Shown here: positions 1 to 6,856 of the stretch, piece by piece | How the letters are laid out: each line of letters starts with the position of its first letter | How positions within the stretch are numbered: position 1 is the first letter of the stretch | Source: an uncultured Nannocystaceae bacterium | Lineage (GTDB): Bacteria; Myxococcota_A; Polyangia; Nannocystales; Nannocystaceae | NCBI GenBank assembly: GCA_938084085.1 | Contig: CALKDV010000229.1 | Coordinates: forward strand, 1 to 16,803 | Length of the DNA stretch: 16,803 nucleotides | Direction: 5' to 3' | Notes under the pieces: model-generated | What the model was told of the DNA's origin: nothing | The model's input: the letters and a program-made list of their open reading frames with translations, nothing else | Databases searched by the model: none | Position numbers and translations under genes: made by a program

Positions 1-925
1 GCCGTCCTTTGGTGTCGAGGGAGCTTACACGGCGGGCTACACGGCGGGCTACCAGGAGGGCTACGCTGCCGGCTACCGCGCCGCGAACGAGGCGCTGGCG
101 GCTGAAACCGCCACGAAGCCGCCAGGGGAGACTGCCGCGGCGAGTATGTCGACGGTGGCCGACGCGGCGGCGCTCGTGGACGGCAGGGTGATGGACGCGA
201 GCGTGGGGATTGCGCCCTTTCGGCGGGTGGTGGTGGGCGCGTTCGGCGTCTCGTCGGTCCTCTTCGTGCTCATCGCGTGGTGCGATGCCGAGGGCTTCGA
301 GTTGACGAAAGAGGCTGGCCCGGGCGACGCGGACGAGCTCGTCCACATGTCGCCGGAGATGAGTGTCGTCCGCGGATCGGTCCTTTGAGGTGCCGAGGGC
401 GCCGATGGAATCGAAGGTCGCGATGCTGCTGACGACGAGATTGATCGCGTGGACGATGTAGGCTTCCGGATCGACGTCTGCCCGCACACGGCCTGCCTCT
501 CGTCCACGACGGATGTAGTTGGAGACCACGTCCGCCCAGGGTTGAACGTGTCCAATGATGAGGGCGCGCATCTCCTTGGGGCGGTCGAGCGCCTCGCGTA
601 GCAAGAGCCTCGCGCGGTCGCGATCGGCCGTAAAGAACGCCACAGTCTCCTTAATGATGGCGTCGAACTGCTCGCGTCCCGAGGTGGCGGCCATCAATAG
701 TTTGGGGAGCACCTGATTCCAGTGGGACAGGAGTTTGTCGAGCACGGCCTTGCGCAGCTCATCTTTGGACGGGAAGTGGTACAGCAAGGAGGGCTTGCGA
801 ATCCCCACTGCGTCGGCGACCGATTGCAGGGAAGTGGCCTCAAAGCCGCGTTCTGCGAACAATCGGGTGGCTGCGTCGAGAATTCGCTCGGAGACTTCTC
901 GTTTTTCTGAACGGTCGGAAGGCAT
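1..925 (-). CDS. TetR/AcrR-family transcriptional regulator, no stop codon in window
   Basis: The frame begins at ATG 925 and reads MPSDRSEKREVSERILDAA, then a classical TetR helix-turn-helix: an ATRLFAERGFEATSLQSVA helix, GIRKPSLLYHFPSKDEL and KAVLDKL, at about residues 12-62. Residues 63-195 are helical and fit the ligand-binding and dimerisation domain, ending near VDELVRVARASLFRQLEALG at about position 300. Members are usually 190-230 residues. Here no in-frame stop follows: the frame stays open to the left edge (308 codons), with an Arg/His-rich tail that does not look like protein. A TGA one frame over at 270-272 would give a normal 218-residue protein, so a frameshift or assembly error is possible. 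The true end is probably near 270 rather than beyond position 1. Such proteins usually repress an adjacent gene or themselves; the operator at 952-965 supports autoregulation. The ligand is unknown. Confidence 0.8.
   Translation of the reverse strand, partial: MPSDRSEKREVSERILDAATRLFAERGFEATSLQSVADAVGIRKPSLLYHFPSKDELRKAVLDKLLSHWNQVLPKLLMAATSGREQFDAIIKETVAFFTADRDRARLLLREALDRPKEMRALIIGHVQPWADVVSNYIRRGREAGRVRADVDPEAYIVHAINLVVSSIATFDSIGALGTSKDRSADDTHLRRHVDELVRVARASLFRQLEALGIAPRDEHEEDRRDAERAHHHPPKGRNPHARVHHPAVHERRRVGHRRHTRRGSLPWRLRGGFSRQRLVRGAVAGSVALLVARRVARRVSSLDTKGR
2..388 (+). CDS. 3' end of a protein with Tyr-Gly tetrapeptide repeats (partial)
   Basis: This reading frame is open from the left edge to TGA at 386-388, so the 5' end is missing. 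The first visible residues carry a tetrapeptide repeat ending in Tyr (TAGY TAGY QEGY AAGY); Tyr codons recur exactly every 12 bp at 26, 38, 50, 62 and 74. Such GxxxG-spaced repeats occur in helical proteins, for example Yae1-like or FliH-like segments. After an Ala-rich linker there is one hydrophobic stretch (about residues 78-95, VVVGAFGVSSVLFVLIAWC). Codon use favours this strand in 1-130: Tyr is TAC and third positions are mostly G or C, whereas the opposite frame would need repeated rare GTA Val codons. The frame conflicts with the C-terminal part of the TetR gene on the minus strand. I do not recognise the family. The N-terminal repeat part is better supported than the region past about 240. 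Confidence 0.4.
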   Translation, partial: PSFGVEGAYTAGYTAGYQEGYAAGYRAANEALAAETATKPPGETAAASMSTVADAAALVDGRVMDASVGIAPFRRVVVGAFGVSSVLFVLIAWCDAEGFELTKEAGPGDADELVHMSPEMSVVRGSVL

Positions 926-948
926 CTGGTAACCCAAAGGTCAGCTTT

Positions 949-977
949 TGTCTACCACTCGGTAGGCAGGTGATCAA
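949..977 (-). promoter_or_regulatory. Probable tetR promoter with embedded inverted-repeat operator
   Basis: Read on the minus strand, TTGATC (977-972) is a fair -35 box, followed by exactly 17 bp and then TAGACA (954-949), a weak -10. The inverted repeat CTACC-GAGT-GGTAG (arms 952-956 and 961-965) lies in the spacer and overlaps the -10. That is the usual position for a TetR-type autorepression site. It sits 27-40 bp before the tetR start codon. The inverted repeat is exact; its assignment as the operator of this TetR protein is inference. Confidence 0.55.
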
Positions 978-978
978 C

Positions 979-988
979 GGATTAATCC
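979..988. repeat. Perfect 10-bp palindrome GGATTAATCC
   Basis: This is an exact palindrome just upstream of the -35 box of the predicted tetR promoter, next to a TGATCA palindrome at 971-976. It could be a second regulator site or chance. It lies in the 177-nt gap between tetR and the next minus-strand gene (1103-1414), where I see no other gene. Confidence 0.25.
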
Positions 989-1102
989 ACAGAGATGCGT
1001 GTTTTGCGCACACACAAAGAGCGCCCGAAGATTTCTCCGGGGGCTCGGGTGGGTGTTCAGCCTCAGCCTGGCCGCTCAGTGCGGGTGAGGCGATCGCGTC
1101 GA

Positions 1103-1414
1103 CTACTCGTCCGCGGCGGGTGGCGGATGCGCGTCTGAATTGGCCCAGCCTCGCAGCACAACTCTCGCCAAGTTCGACGGTGAGAGGCCGTAGTGGCCCG
1201 CAAGTTCGCGAAAGCGATGCAGGAACTCGGGTGTCATATGGGCGGTCACGGCCGTTCGGATTTCCCGGCGAGGACCCTCGAGCGCCTCCGCGGGGAGTCC
1301 GAACTGATCGAGCAACGAGAGGAGGCGGCGAGCCTGCTCGTCGGTGATGCCGCGAAGACCGCGATACTTACGAATCTCTGCATACAACCCCACATCTCCT
1401 TCCGTTGTATCCAT
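1103..1414 (-). CDS. Hypothetical protein with possible ribbon-helix-helix C-terminal half
   Basis: The frame extends up to ATG 1510 (135 aa), but I chose ATG 1414 (103 aa). A strong GAGGAG ribosome binding site lies at 1426-1421, six bases before it, and the residues upstream of this Met look unstructured. The N-terminal half (LYAEIRKYRGLRGITDEQA, RRLLSLLDQFGLP) is helical and unrecognised. The C-terminal half, RTAVTAHMTPEFLHRFRELA followed by GHYGLSPSNLARVVLRGW, resembles the strand-helix-helix layout of CopG/Arc-type ribbon-helix-helix proteins (a short strand, then 'pe.l.r.relA...glS.s.larv.lrgw'). That resemblance is by eye only. If correct it would be a small dimeric DNA-binding protein, perhaps a regulator or an antitoxin; no toxin-like partner is seen beside it. 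The end of the protein is Pro/Ala-rich. Confidence 0.55.
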   Translation of the reverse strand: MDTTEGDVGLYAEIRKYRGLRGITDEQARRLLSLLDQFGLPAEALEGPRREIRTAVTAHMTPEFLHRFRELAGHYGLSPSNLARVVLRGWANSDAHPPPAADE

Positions 1415-2009
1415 CACATGCTCCTCTCCCACGACGGTTTGGGTGCCCTTATCTGAAGCCTGCGCCTCATCGTCGAGCGTGTATTGCCGGAAGACTCTTG
1501 AACGATTCATAAGCTGCTAACCCTCTTCGCCATTCGTGCTCGGCGCGTCTGGCACCTACATACTACGAGACATCGAAGTCGTCCGCCATGGACCGACGAA
1601 ATCTGACCGAGTCTGGGTCTTCGTCTGCAGCCCGACTGCAGCGCGGGTGGCTCTCCATCCGGGTGGCGAGAAGTGGCGCTCGGAACTTGGGGCCGCGTCA
1701 CTCCGACATTTGACGGTAAACCGGACGCTGGCGTCTCTGGCCACGTCGTGGCGTGCCGGCAGGCCATGCCAACTGCGGCGCTTGCTCCATGGGGCGTCGC
1801 GCAATGGCGACTGCTCGGATCCGGCGACCCGCCCGCGGCGGTGTCGAGTACGCACCCAGGTAGTGTTGCTCCGCCGCCGGTGATCCCCCGCGCGATACCC
1901 CGAGCGCCCGCGAGGATGTCGCTGCTGCATCGTGCAGTCATGGGGGGCACGGCATGTGGCGGTGTCGCTGCCATCCATCAGGCGGAACGGAGTCGTAGGG
2001 GCCGAGCAG
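1415..2009. other. About 600 bp without a credible gene
   Basis: Several frames are open on both strands here, but every translation is rich in Arg, Cys, His and Pro with no recognisable motif, domain or hydrophobic pattern. They look like chance open frames in GC-rich DNA. Short inverted repeats are present: CTGCAG at 1624-1629 and 1635-1640, and CTGCA-TCG-TGCAG around 1924-1936. No tRNA-like structure or run of T after a hairpin was found. The segment could hold a non-coding RNA, regulatory DNA or a decayed gene; nothing visible decides between these. Confidence 0.4.
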
Positions 2010-3734
2010 CTACAGCCCCGGCTGCGGCGGTGCGTGATCTTCCAGCGACGGGAAGCCCGCGAAGAATTCTGGGAGCTTCGACTTTTGGCGAGGAGAGAGG
2101 TAGTCAAAATTGCTCCCCCGATCGTTGACCTCCCAAAACTCCCGGTTATCGAGGGCGAGCAGCTCTTGCCAGATGCTCTGCAGTCGACGCCGCGGCTCCT
2201 CGATCATGTCATACCGAATTTTGTCGGCGAACTTATGATCTGCGTAGAGCAAGTAGCTCGTCGCGAGTTTCACCTGGGCCCGCCGCACGCCTCGGAGGGT
2301 GTTCTCTTGTTCGGTAGATTCCGCGGCGTCGTCGACCCGTAGGAACGTATCGAGCAGCACCTCGTGAACCCCAGCGCTGCAGCGATAGGCGGTGTCACAC
2401 AGTGCGCCGATATCATGGGCGACCACCTCGGTGACAAAGGTGAGCCCGCTTTGGAACGCGATCCCGCCGTAGTACCGCATGAAGCCGGCGACTTCGCACG
2501 CGCGCGCCTCAAGGTCGGCTCGAACCTGCTTGTCTTGATTGGTGATCGAGACCCGCAGCACGTCCTCGGCGAGCTGTCGGTACTGGTGGAGGATGTTGTA
2601 GGCGGTCCGAATATCCTTTGCGTTGATCGTCGCGCGGAGATACGTGTTGAAGAATTTGATGGAGAGATCGAGGGTGTGAAGGTCTCCCCGACGGGCGGCC
2701 CCGACGCCCAGGCGTCGCGTGTTGATCGCGATGAGGTAGCACAAGTCCTTCATGCGGCCGAGCCCCTCATTGAACAGCATCTGGTACTGCCTCAGGATCT
2801 TCCACTCGACCCAGTTCTTACGGTGCTTTAGGTCGCCGATGGATTCGTTCGACAAGCTGACGAAATCAGGGGTTTGCCGGGTCCAGTTGGAGAGCTCAAA
2901 CCACCCGGGGTCGAGCTCATTTTTTCCCTTCCCGTAGCGGATGGCCATGTCGCAGAGGGCATCCGCCGCGAGCGAGGCGATGTTTTTGTCGCGCTGTTGC
3001 GTGGCGTTAAGACCGATATTAGCGAGGTTCTCGATGGACTCAACGAGCCGCTTGCGACGGACCTCGATGTGGGTTTTGTTCCGAGGGTTAGGGAGGCCGC
3101 TCACGAGGCCGTCGTTGGCCATTCGACCGACGATGGAGTCGGGCTCGAGGAACGAGAACACGTAAGAGAAGTACGGGAACAGCAGCAACAGACTCGTGGT
3201 CAAGAAGATCAAGGACAGCAAGACCCCCCAACGTGGAATGAACGCCGGGTTCGCGGCGTAGTTGATCCACAGCACGAAGATGGTGCCCACGACGAACACG
3301 CCGTTGACGACCATGTTGGCGGGGGCCCGAAAAAACAAGGACGTCACGTGGGGCGTGAAGCGTGTGGCGGCGAGTTGAACGATGATGCTCGACACCGTGA
3401 GGGCGAGCCCCAAGACCGCGGCCATGACCTCGCCCATATTTCCGACGGTCTGGCGCGCCTGGTCAAGATCAATCGCGAGCAACGAAACGAACACGCCTCT
3501 GATGGAGCGAACCTCGCCGGGGGCAGATACCTGGTCGATGAGGTCGGCCCAGAAACTGAGCAGCAAGAGGATGGCCGCGGTCCCAAGCAGCGAGACGAAG
3601 GGCTTGAGCCAGCGCTTGCTTGGGGTCCCGGCGCTCGCGCCCTGCTCTTCACCCATCGGGAGCCCGTCGACCAAGCCTGGCCGGATCTGAGACATCTCGA
3701 CCGCGCCATCTCCGCTGCTGGCTTCGGGCGTCAT
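2010..3734 (-). CDS. DUF2254-type predicted inner-membrane protein
   Basis: I recognise the N-terminal membrane half as the DUF2254 layout. There are four predicted membrane segments at about residues 45-63, 101-120, 141-158 and 170-190. The characteristic stretch VSSIIVQLAATRFTPHVTSL is followed by the helix NGVFVVGTIFVLWINY; the family typically has 'vLQLaSsqysPRll..F..d...q...G.FvgtFvY.l'. From about residue 200 to 574 the protein is soluble, helical and rich in charged residues, and the last residues are Pro-rich. The family's function is not established. I used ATG 3734; an in-frame TTG at 3743 and ATG at 3695 and 3656 are alternatives, and none has a strong ribosome binding site. The gene is divergent from coaX with a 59-bp spacer, so regulation may be shared, but no operon links them. 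Confidence 0.75.
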   Translation of the reverse strand: MTPEASSGDGAVEMSQIRPGLVDGLPMGEEQGASAGTPSKRWLKPFVSLLGTAAILLLLSFWADLIDQVSAPGEVRSIRGVFVSLLAIDLDQARQTVGNMGEVMAAVLGLALTVSSIIVQLAATRFTPHVTSLFFRAPANMVVNGVFVVGTIFVLWINYAANPAFIPRWGVLLSLIFLTTSLLLLFPYFSYVFSFLEPDSIVGRMANDGLVSGLPNPRNKTHIEVRRKRLVESIENLANIGLNATQQRDKNIASLAADALCDMAIRYGKGKNELDPGWFELSNWTRQTPDFVSLSNESIGDLKHRKNWVEWKILRQYQMLFNEGLGRMKDLCYLIAINTRRLGVGAARRGDLHTLDLSIKFFNTYLRATINAKDIRTAYNILHQYRQLAEDVLRVSITNQDKQVRADLEARACEVAGFMRYYGGIAFQSGLTFVTEVVAHDIGALCDTAYRCSAGVHEVLLDTFLRVDDAAESTEQENTLRGVRRAQVKLATSYLLYADHKFADKIRYDMIEEPRRRLQSIWQELLALDNREFWEVNDRGSNFDYLSPRQKSKLPEFFAGFPSLEDHAPPQPGL

Positions 3735-3793
3735 CCACCACAAACTACCAGATCCCGCGTCATTCGGCGCGGAGCCTGCTATTTTCAGTGGCC

Positions 3794-4591
3794 ATGCTCC
3801 TCGCAGTGGATATCGGGAACACGCACACCTGCGTCGGTTTGTTCGAAGGGGATCACCTTCGATGCGAACTGCGCCTCACGACCCATCGTAATTGGACACG
3901 TGACGAAGTCGCCGCAACCCTGGTGCAGGCCCTTCAACTCCGGGACCTGGCGCTGTCCGTGGTGGATGCGGCGGTGCTCGCGTGCGTGGTCCCCCCAGCG
4001 CTGAAACCCTTTTGCGAGGCGATCGAGAGCTATGCGGAGGTCGTCCCGCTCGTGGTTGGACCGGGGGTGAAGACGGGCATGCCGATCCGCTATGAGCCTG
4101 CGACGGACGTCGGCGCAGACCGTATCGTCTCCGCGGTCGCGGCGCACGCAGGGCACGGAGATCGGGAGGCGGGCCGCGGAGTCGTCGTCGTAGATTTCGG
4201 GACGGCGACCACCTTCGATGTGGTCTCACCGACGCCGGAGTACCTTGGCGGTGCCATCGCTCCAGGAATTGGTATTAGCGCGGATGCGCTCTTCAGCCGG
4301 GCGGCACGGCTGCCGCGGGTGGCGCTTAAACTGCCCGATCAGGTGGTGGGAAAAAACACCATCGAGTCTTTGCAGTCGGGCCTCATGTTCGGATATGTCA
4401 GTTTGGTGGAGGGGATGGTACAGCGCCTAAAGCGTGACCTCGCCTGGCCGACCACTGTGATCGGTACCGGAGGTCTCGCGACCACCATCGCCGCGGTCAC
4501 GAACGCGATCGATGTCGTCGACGAGCGACTCATGCTCGACGGCCTCCGCCTCATTTTCGACCGAAATGCTGCGAGTCCACGGCACACCTAG
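3794..4591 (+). CDS. coaX: Type III pantothenate kinase
   Basis: The enzyme phosphorylates pantothenate with ATP, the first step of coenzyme A synthesis, in the cytoplasm. The 265 residues match the family's usual length of about 255-270, and the CoaX landmarks are all present: the N-terminal phosphate motif MLLAVDIGNTHTCVGLF (Asp6, Gly8, Asn9, Thr10), GVKTGMPIRYEPATDVGADR at 91-110 with the GADR pantothenate-site motif, DFGTATTFDVV at 134-144, GGAIAPG at 152-158, a second glycine motif VIGTGGLAT near 222-230, and the closing LMLDGLRLIF. The type III family needs a monovalent cation and is not feedback-inhibited by CoA. No BirA domain is fused or adjacent. The ATG has only a poor ribosome binding site; a TATTTT at 3780-3785 could be a -10 box that would give a very short leader. 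It is first in a three-gene plus-strand run. Confidence 0.95.
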   Translation: MLLAVDIGNTHTCVGLFEGDHLRCELRLTTHRNWTRDEVAATLVQALQLRDLALSVVDAAVLACVVPPALKPFCEAIESYAEVVPLVVGPGVKTGMPIRYEPATDVGADRIVSAVAAHAGHGDREAGRGVVVVDFGTATTFDVVSPTPEYLGGAIAPGIGISADALFSRAARLPRVALKLPDQVVGKNTIESLQSGLMFGYVSLVEGMVQRLKRDLAWPTTVIGTGGLATTIAAVTNAIDVVDERLMLDGLRLIFDRNAASPRHT

Positions 4592-4606
4592 CAGACGAAA
4601 CCAACC

Positions 4607-5803
4607 ATGGCATACCCACACAGGCCCCTGACCGACGCGATGCTTGGACCGCTGGCGGCAAAGTTCGCCGGCACGAACGCGAACGATGCGAGCCGGATGA
4701 TGCTGGCTCGAGGGCTCGTCCCGCTGCCCCCGGATGCGCTCTTGGCGGGCCTGTATCACGTGTGGGCAAACTCGGAATGGGAGGGCTCGCCCGTCGCGGA
4801 GAAAAGCCTCTCGAAGCTGCCAGAGACCACCATCATGGGCGCTGTGGGCAAGCGGACGCTCGACGCGGGAGTCCTCGACTTCATCGCGCGCAAGTTCGGC
4901 AGGAACAAAACCATCCTGGAGAAGCTCGTGCTGCATTCGAATATCCATGACGAAACCCTGATCGGTATCAGTCGCAGCTGTCCAGAGAGCATCTGTGATC
5001 TCATCTCCGAGAACCAGGAGCGTTGGATGAAGTGCCCAGAGATCGTGGTGGGCCTCTACAACAACCCGGGCTGTCGCATGAGCGTGATCCACCGCGTGCT
5101 CGAGTTCGCGAGTCGTAACGACATTGAAGTGAAGCTGCCGATGATGGAGGAGATCAAGGCAGCCATCGCGAATGAGCCCGGTCCAGATCCAGCTCGGGAT
5201 GATCTTTTCTCAGAGCGTATGGGGCGATCCCAGTCCGCCGTATCGGACGCGGAAGAGGATGAAGATGAGGACGGGGTCGAGGTCACCGAGGACGACTCAG
5301 TCGGGCTGAGCGTCACCGACGACGAGGACCTGCCCCCCATGGAAGAGCCCGACGAATTGGCGCCCGTGGAGAAGAAGGTGGAGGAGGAGGTCAGCTTTGG
5401 ATCCCGGACCCAAGAGCTGATGGCCATGAACACCATGGAGAAGATTCGCGCGGCGTTGCTTGGGGAGCAGACGGATCGCGCCTTCTTGATTAAGGACAGC
5501 AACAAGATCGTCGCGATGGCCGTGATCAAGAGCCCCAAGATTAAGGAGAACGAGGTGGTAGGGTACTCATCGAATCGTTCGTTGAGCCCGGATGTCATCC
5601 GCTACATCGCCGGGCGACGCGACTGGGTGAAACTGTACCAGGTGAAGATCAATCTGGTCATGAACCCAAAGACGCCGCTGGCACGCGCCCTCACGTTCTT
5701 GCCCTTCTTGAAGAACAACGACGTGAAAAAGTTGGCCCGCTCAAAAAATATCCCCGCGGCGCTCGCCAAGGCTGCGAAGCGCAAAATTCAAGGTCAGCGG
5801 TGA
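4607..5803 (+). CDS. Helical-repeat (HEAT/LRV-like) protein with acidic linker
   Basis: The 398-residue cytoplasmic-looking protein has no signal peptide or membrane segment. Residues 60-175 are short paired helices (for example KTILEKLVLHSNIHDETLIG and CPEIVVGLYNNPGCRMSVIH) that look like variant HEAT or leucine-rich-variant repeats. Residues 195-262 form a low-complexity linker dominated by Asp and Glu. Residues 280-394 hold a second repeat block, RAFLIKDSNKIVAMAVIKSP, then KIKENEVVGYSSNRSLSPDV, DWVKLYQVKINLVMNPKTPL and a lysine-rich end. I recall this general type from deltaproteobacterial genomes, where it has no assigned function. It starts 15 bp after coaX on the same strand, so co-transcription is likely. 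It probably acts as a protein-interaction scaffold, which is inference from the fold. The ATG at 4607 has no clear ribosome binding site. Confidence 0.75.
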   Translation: MAYPHRPLTDAMLGPLAAKFAGTNANDASRMMLARGLVPLPPDALLAGLYHVWANSEWEGSPVAEKSLSKLPETTIMGAVGKRTLDAGVLDFIARKFGRNKTILEKLVLHSNIHDETLIGISRSCPESICDLISENQERWMKCPEIVVGLYNNPGCRMSVIHRVLEFASRNDIEVKLPMMEEIKAAIANEPGPDPARDDLFSERMGRSQSAVSDAEEDEDEDGVEVTEDDSVGLSVTDDEDLPPMEEPDELAPVEKKVEEEVSFGSRTQELMAMNTMEKIRAALLGEQTDRAFLIKDSNKIVAMAVIKSPKIKENEVVGYSSNRSLSPDVIRYIAGRRDWVKLYQVKINLVMNPKTPLARALTFLPFLKNNDVKKLARSKNIPAALAKAAKRKIQGQR

Positions 5804-5809
5804 GACCAG

Positions 5810-6856
5810 GTGTGGGGGACGTTCGAACGGATCGGGCGCGCAGGCCTGCTGCGTCCGCTCTCAGCGGGCTCGGATAGCGCCTCCCGGAGGGAGGGCTGGA
5901 TCGCGGGGCTCGCCTACATCGTGGTCGCGCGCCTCGAAGACATCATTGAAGGTTGCGCCACGATGGCGAAGCTTGGCGGCAAGGAGGGGGTGCTCGCGCT
6001 GGGACAAGGGATCGGGCGCGCGCTCCTCCCATGGTTGGTGGCGGTGATGCTGGTGGAGTGGGTGAGCAAGAGGCGACACGTTGGGGCGCTCGTGGCGCCA
6101 CTGCTCACGGCGGCTTTGATCTTCCGTGTGGCCGAATCGCTCGGTATCGTCGAGTCTTCGGCGCGGCTCTCATTTGAGGTGGCGGGCCTGCTCGGCTGCG
6201 TCTGGCTTGGGTTTCGCGCTCGTCCGCCCGCGGTGGCATCCCAGCCCTCGACGGGGGGGGAGGCGTCGCCGCAGTCGGAGAGTCCATCGCCTTCGACCGG
6301 TCGCCGTTCCTTGTTCGCAGGTGTCGGCGCGGTCTTGCTGAGCGGGTCCGTCGGCGTCGGGGCGATGGACGCACGGCACCTGTGGCGCGGTTGGGATTCG
6401 TTGGGTCCATTGGGCCGAGGGGGCGAGGTGCCTCCGTTTCGCGCCCGCATGCTTGACGGCGGGATTTTTGACCGAGCGTCGCTGGTCGGGACGCCGACCA
6501 TGCTCGTGTTTTGGGCGACGTGGTGTGGATACTGTGTGCGTCAAATGCCTGCCATCGAGCGGATCCATCGAACCTATCGCGGGCGAGGTCTGCGTGTCCT
6601 GGGGGTGAACACGGACCGGGCCGCGGATCAGGCGGCGGTGGTGCGTGAATATGTGGCGAACAAGGAACTCAGCTTCCCGCAGGTGCTCGACACCGGGCGA
6701 GTTGGGAGGGCCTTTCGAAACAGCATGTTGCCCCATGTCGTGTTTGTGGACGGGGACGGAGAGATCGTCCGCGTATTCCAAGGCAAGACGGATGAGGAGA
6801 CGCTCGTAGAGGCGCTCGAGGGGATGCTCGCGCGCGCCGTCGACGAGCCGCGCTAG
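5810..6856 (+). CDS. TlpA-like thioredoxin fused to a multi-pass membrane region
   Basis: The C-terminal domain (about residues 205-340) is a TlpA/ResA-type thioredoxin fold: MLVFWATWCGYCVRQMP with active-site Cys239 and Cys242, then RVLGVNTDRAAD, and the cis-proline loop SMLPHVVFVD with Pro308. Such domains face the periplasm and reduce disulfides, for example on apocytochromes or other exported proteins. Ahead of it are hydrophobic segments at about 71-85, 92-112 and 121-136, a Pro/Ser-rich linker, and a fourth at about 166-186 that would anchor the redox domain. The GTG start at 5810 lies 6 bp after the preceding stop, with GGTGAG just before it. An ATG at 5963 (297 aa) is an alternative, but the codons before it look coding. 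The gene ends in a 4-bp overlap with the convergent metalloprotease gene. The partner protein is unknown. Confidence 0.85.
   Translation: MWGTFERIGRAGLLRPLSAGSDSASRREGWIAGLAYIVVARLEDIIEGCATMAKLGGKEGVLALGQGIGRALLPWLVAVMLVEWVSKRRHVGALVAPLLTAALIFRVAESLGIVESSARLSFEVAGLLGCVWLGFRARPPAVASQPSTGGEASPQSESPSPSTGRRSLFAGVGAVLLSGSVGVGAMDARHLWRGWDSLGPLGRGGEVPPFRARMLDGGIFDRASLVGTPTMLVFWATWCGYCVRQMPAIERIHRTYRGRGLRVLGVNTDRAADQAAVVREYVANKELSFPQVLDTGRVGRAFRNSMLPHVVFVDGDGEIVRVFQGKTDEETLVEALEGMLARAVDEPR

Noticed and set aside
1507..2128. Overlapping open frames on both strands
   Set aside because: All are Cys/Arg/His/Pro-rich and none shows motifs, a signal peptide or consistent codon use.
2874..4004. 376-codon plus-strand open frame
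   Set aside because: It is the complement of the DUF2254-type gene and runs out of frame into coaX; composition is Glu/Gly/Arg/His-rich.
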